From the NCBI RefSeq assembly GCF_052030545.1, contig NZ_JBPDIH010000005.1:248001-312000 (forward strand): 64,000 bases of DNA, read 5' to 3'. The DNA comes from CANMXU01 sp052030545. GTDB lineage: Bacteria > Pseudomonadota > Gammaproteobacteria > Enterobacterales > Alteromonadaceae. The position numbers and the translations under genes are program-made. Position 1 is the stretch's first letter; each line of letters starts with the position of its first letter. Below the pieces are notes generated by a model. That model saw only the letters and a list, made by a program, of their open reading frames with translations. It was not told where the DNA came from and ran no database searches. Shown here one piece after another: positions 63,909-64,000 of the stretch.

Positions 63909-64000
63909 TTATGTTCCCCTTGAGTATTAGTAAAAAGGCAGAAACGAGAATTTCTTCTCGTTAACTTACAATTCTTTACACTAGAAGATTTGATCATCAA
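63909..64000 (-). promoter_or_regulatory. Leader of the fourth TonB receptor with conserved hairpin
   Basis: Close copy of 59894-59987. In the transcript sense 63943-63962 forms AACGAGAA, loop GAAA (a GNRA tetraloop), UUCUCGUU, a perfect 8-bp stem. Compared with the other copy, the loop has changed completely while the stem is kept, one pair becoming G-U there. TTGATCATCAA is at the window end (63990-64000), and the sequence runs on beyond the window. Confidence 0.6.

Noticed and set aside
1..64000. CRISPR arrays, tRNA or rRNA genes, prophage or intact insertion sequences
   Set aside because: No repeat-spacer pattern, cloverleaf with CCA end, rRNA segment, phage structural gene or full transposase was recognised on either strand.

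Overview
The window looks like chromosome of a marine, polysaccharide-degrading gammaproteobacterium of the Alteromonadales type. The DNA is AT-rich. There are four large TonB-dependent receptors and no SusD partner (arguing against Bacteroidetes), a TRAP transporter, a vSGLT-like sodium symporter, and many secreted sulfatases and glycoside hydrolases. Genus is an inference and cannot be fixed from the sequence alone. No rRNA, tRNA, CRISPR array or intact insertion sequence was seen.

Layout. 1-9123: two TonB-dependent receptors (the first lacks only its last few codons at the window edge) and a divergent Na+/galactose-type symporter. 9171-16372: an orphan sugar-binding protein, a Tat-exported molybdenum hydroxylase pair (IorAB-like), and a divergent TRAP transporter. 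16542-25770: two mirror-image divergons, each with its own AraC-type regulator. One carries PfkB kinase, FucI/AraA-like isomerase and class II aldolase; the other carries aldehyde dehydrogenase, APH-family kinase and an enolase paralogue with altered active-site residues. 25839-36211: secreted GH16, a flavin-motif protein overlapping a Tat-exported FAD oxidoreductase, two sulfatases and a GH42-like lipoprotein. 36672-37610: remains of xylulokinase and xylose isomerase genes. 38497-46573: uxaB-uxaA-kdgK, facing a mutarotase and the operon lgoD-like / lactonase / L-galactose dehydrogenase. 47070-56395: GH29, DUF1080 protein, sulfatase, cytochrome-c dehydrogenase-like lipoprotein and GH2. 56678-63908: two related TonB-dependent receptors with a shared leader and similar terminators.

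How it fits together. The enzyme set suggests use of a sulfated red-algal galactan, most likely porphyran- or agar-type. Receptors import oligosaccharides; GH16, GH42-like, GH2, GH29 and sulfatases trim them in the periplasm. D-galactose may enter by the symporter. L-galactose has a nearly complete route: L-galactose dehydrogenase (close to the plant enzyme), lactonase, L-galactonate 5-dehydrogenase (close to E. coli LgoD/YjjN), tagaturonate reductase, altronate dehydratase and KDG kinase. KDPG aldolase is not in the window.

The best candidate for something undescribed is 16542-25770. Read as one route, the six enzymes would turn an aldose into ketose-1-phosphate, then dihydroxyacetone phosphate plus an aldehyde, oxidise the aldehyde to an acid, phosphorylate it, and dehydrate it with a non-standard enolase. 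Its substrate is unknown; the order of steps is inferred from families and gene order only.
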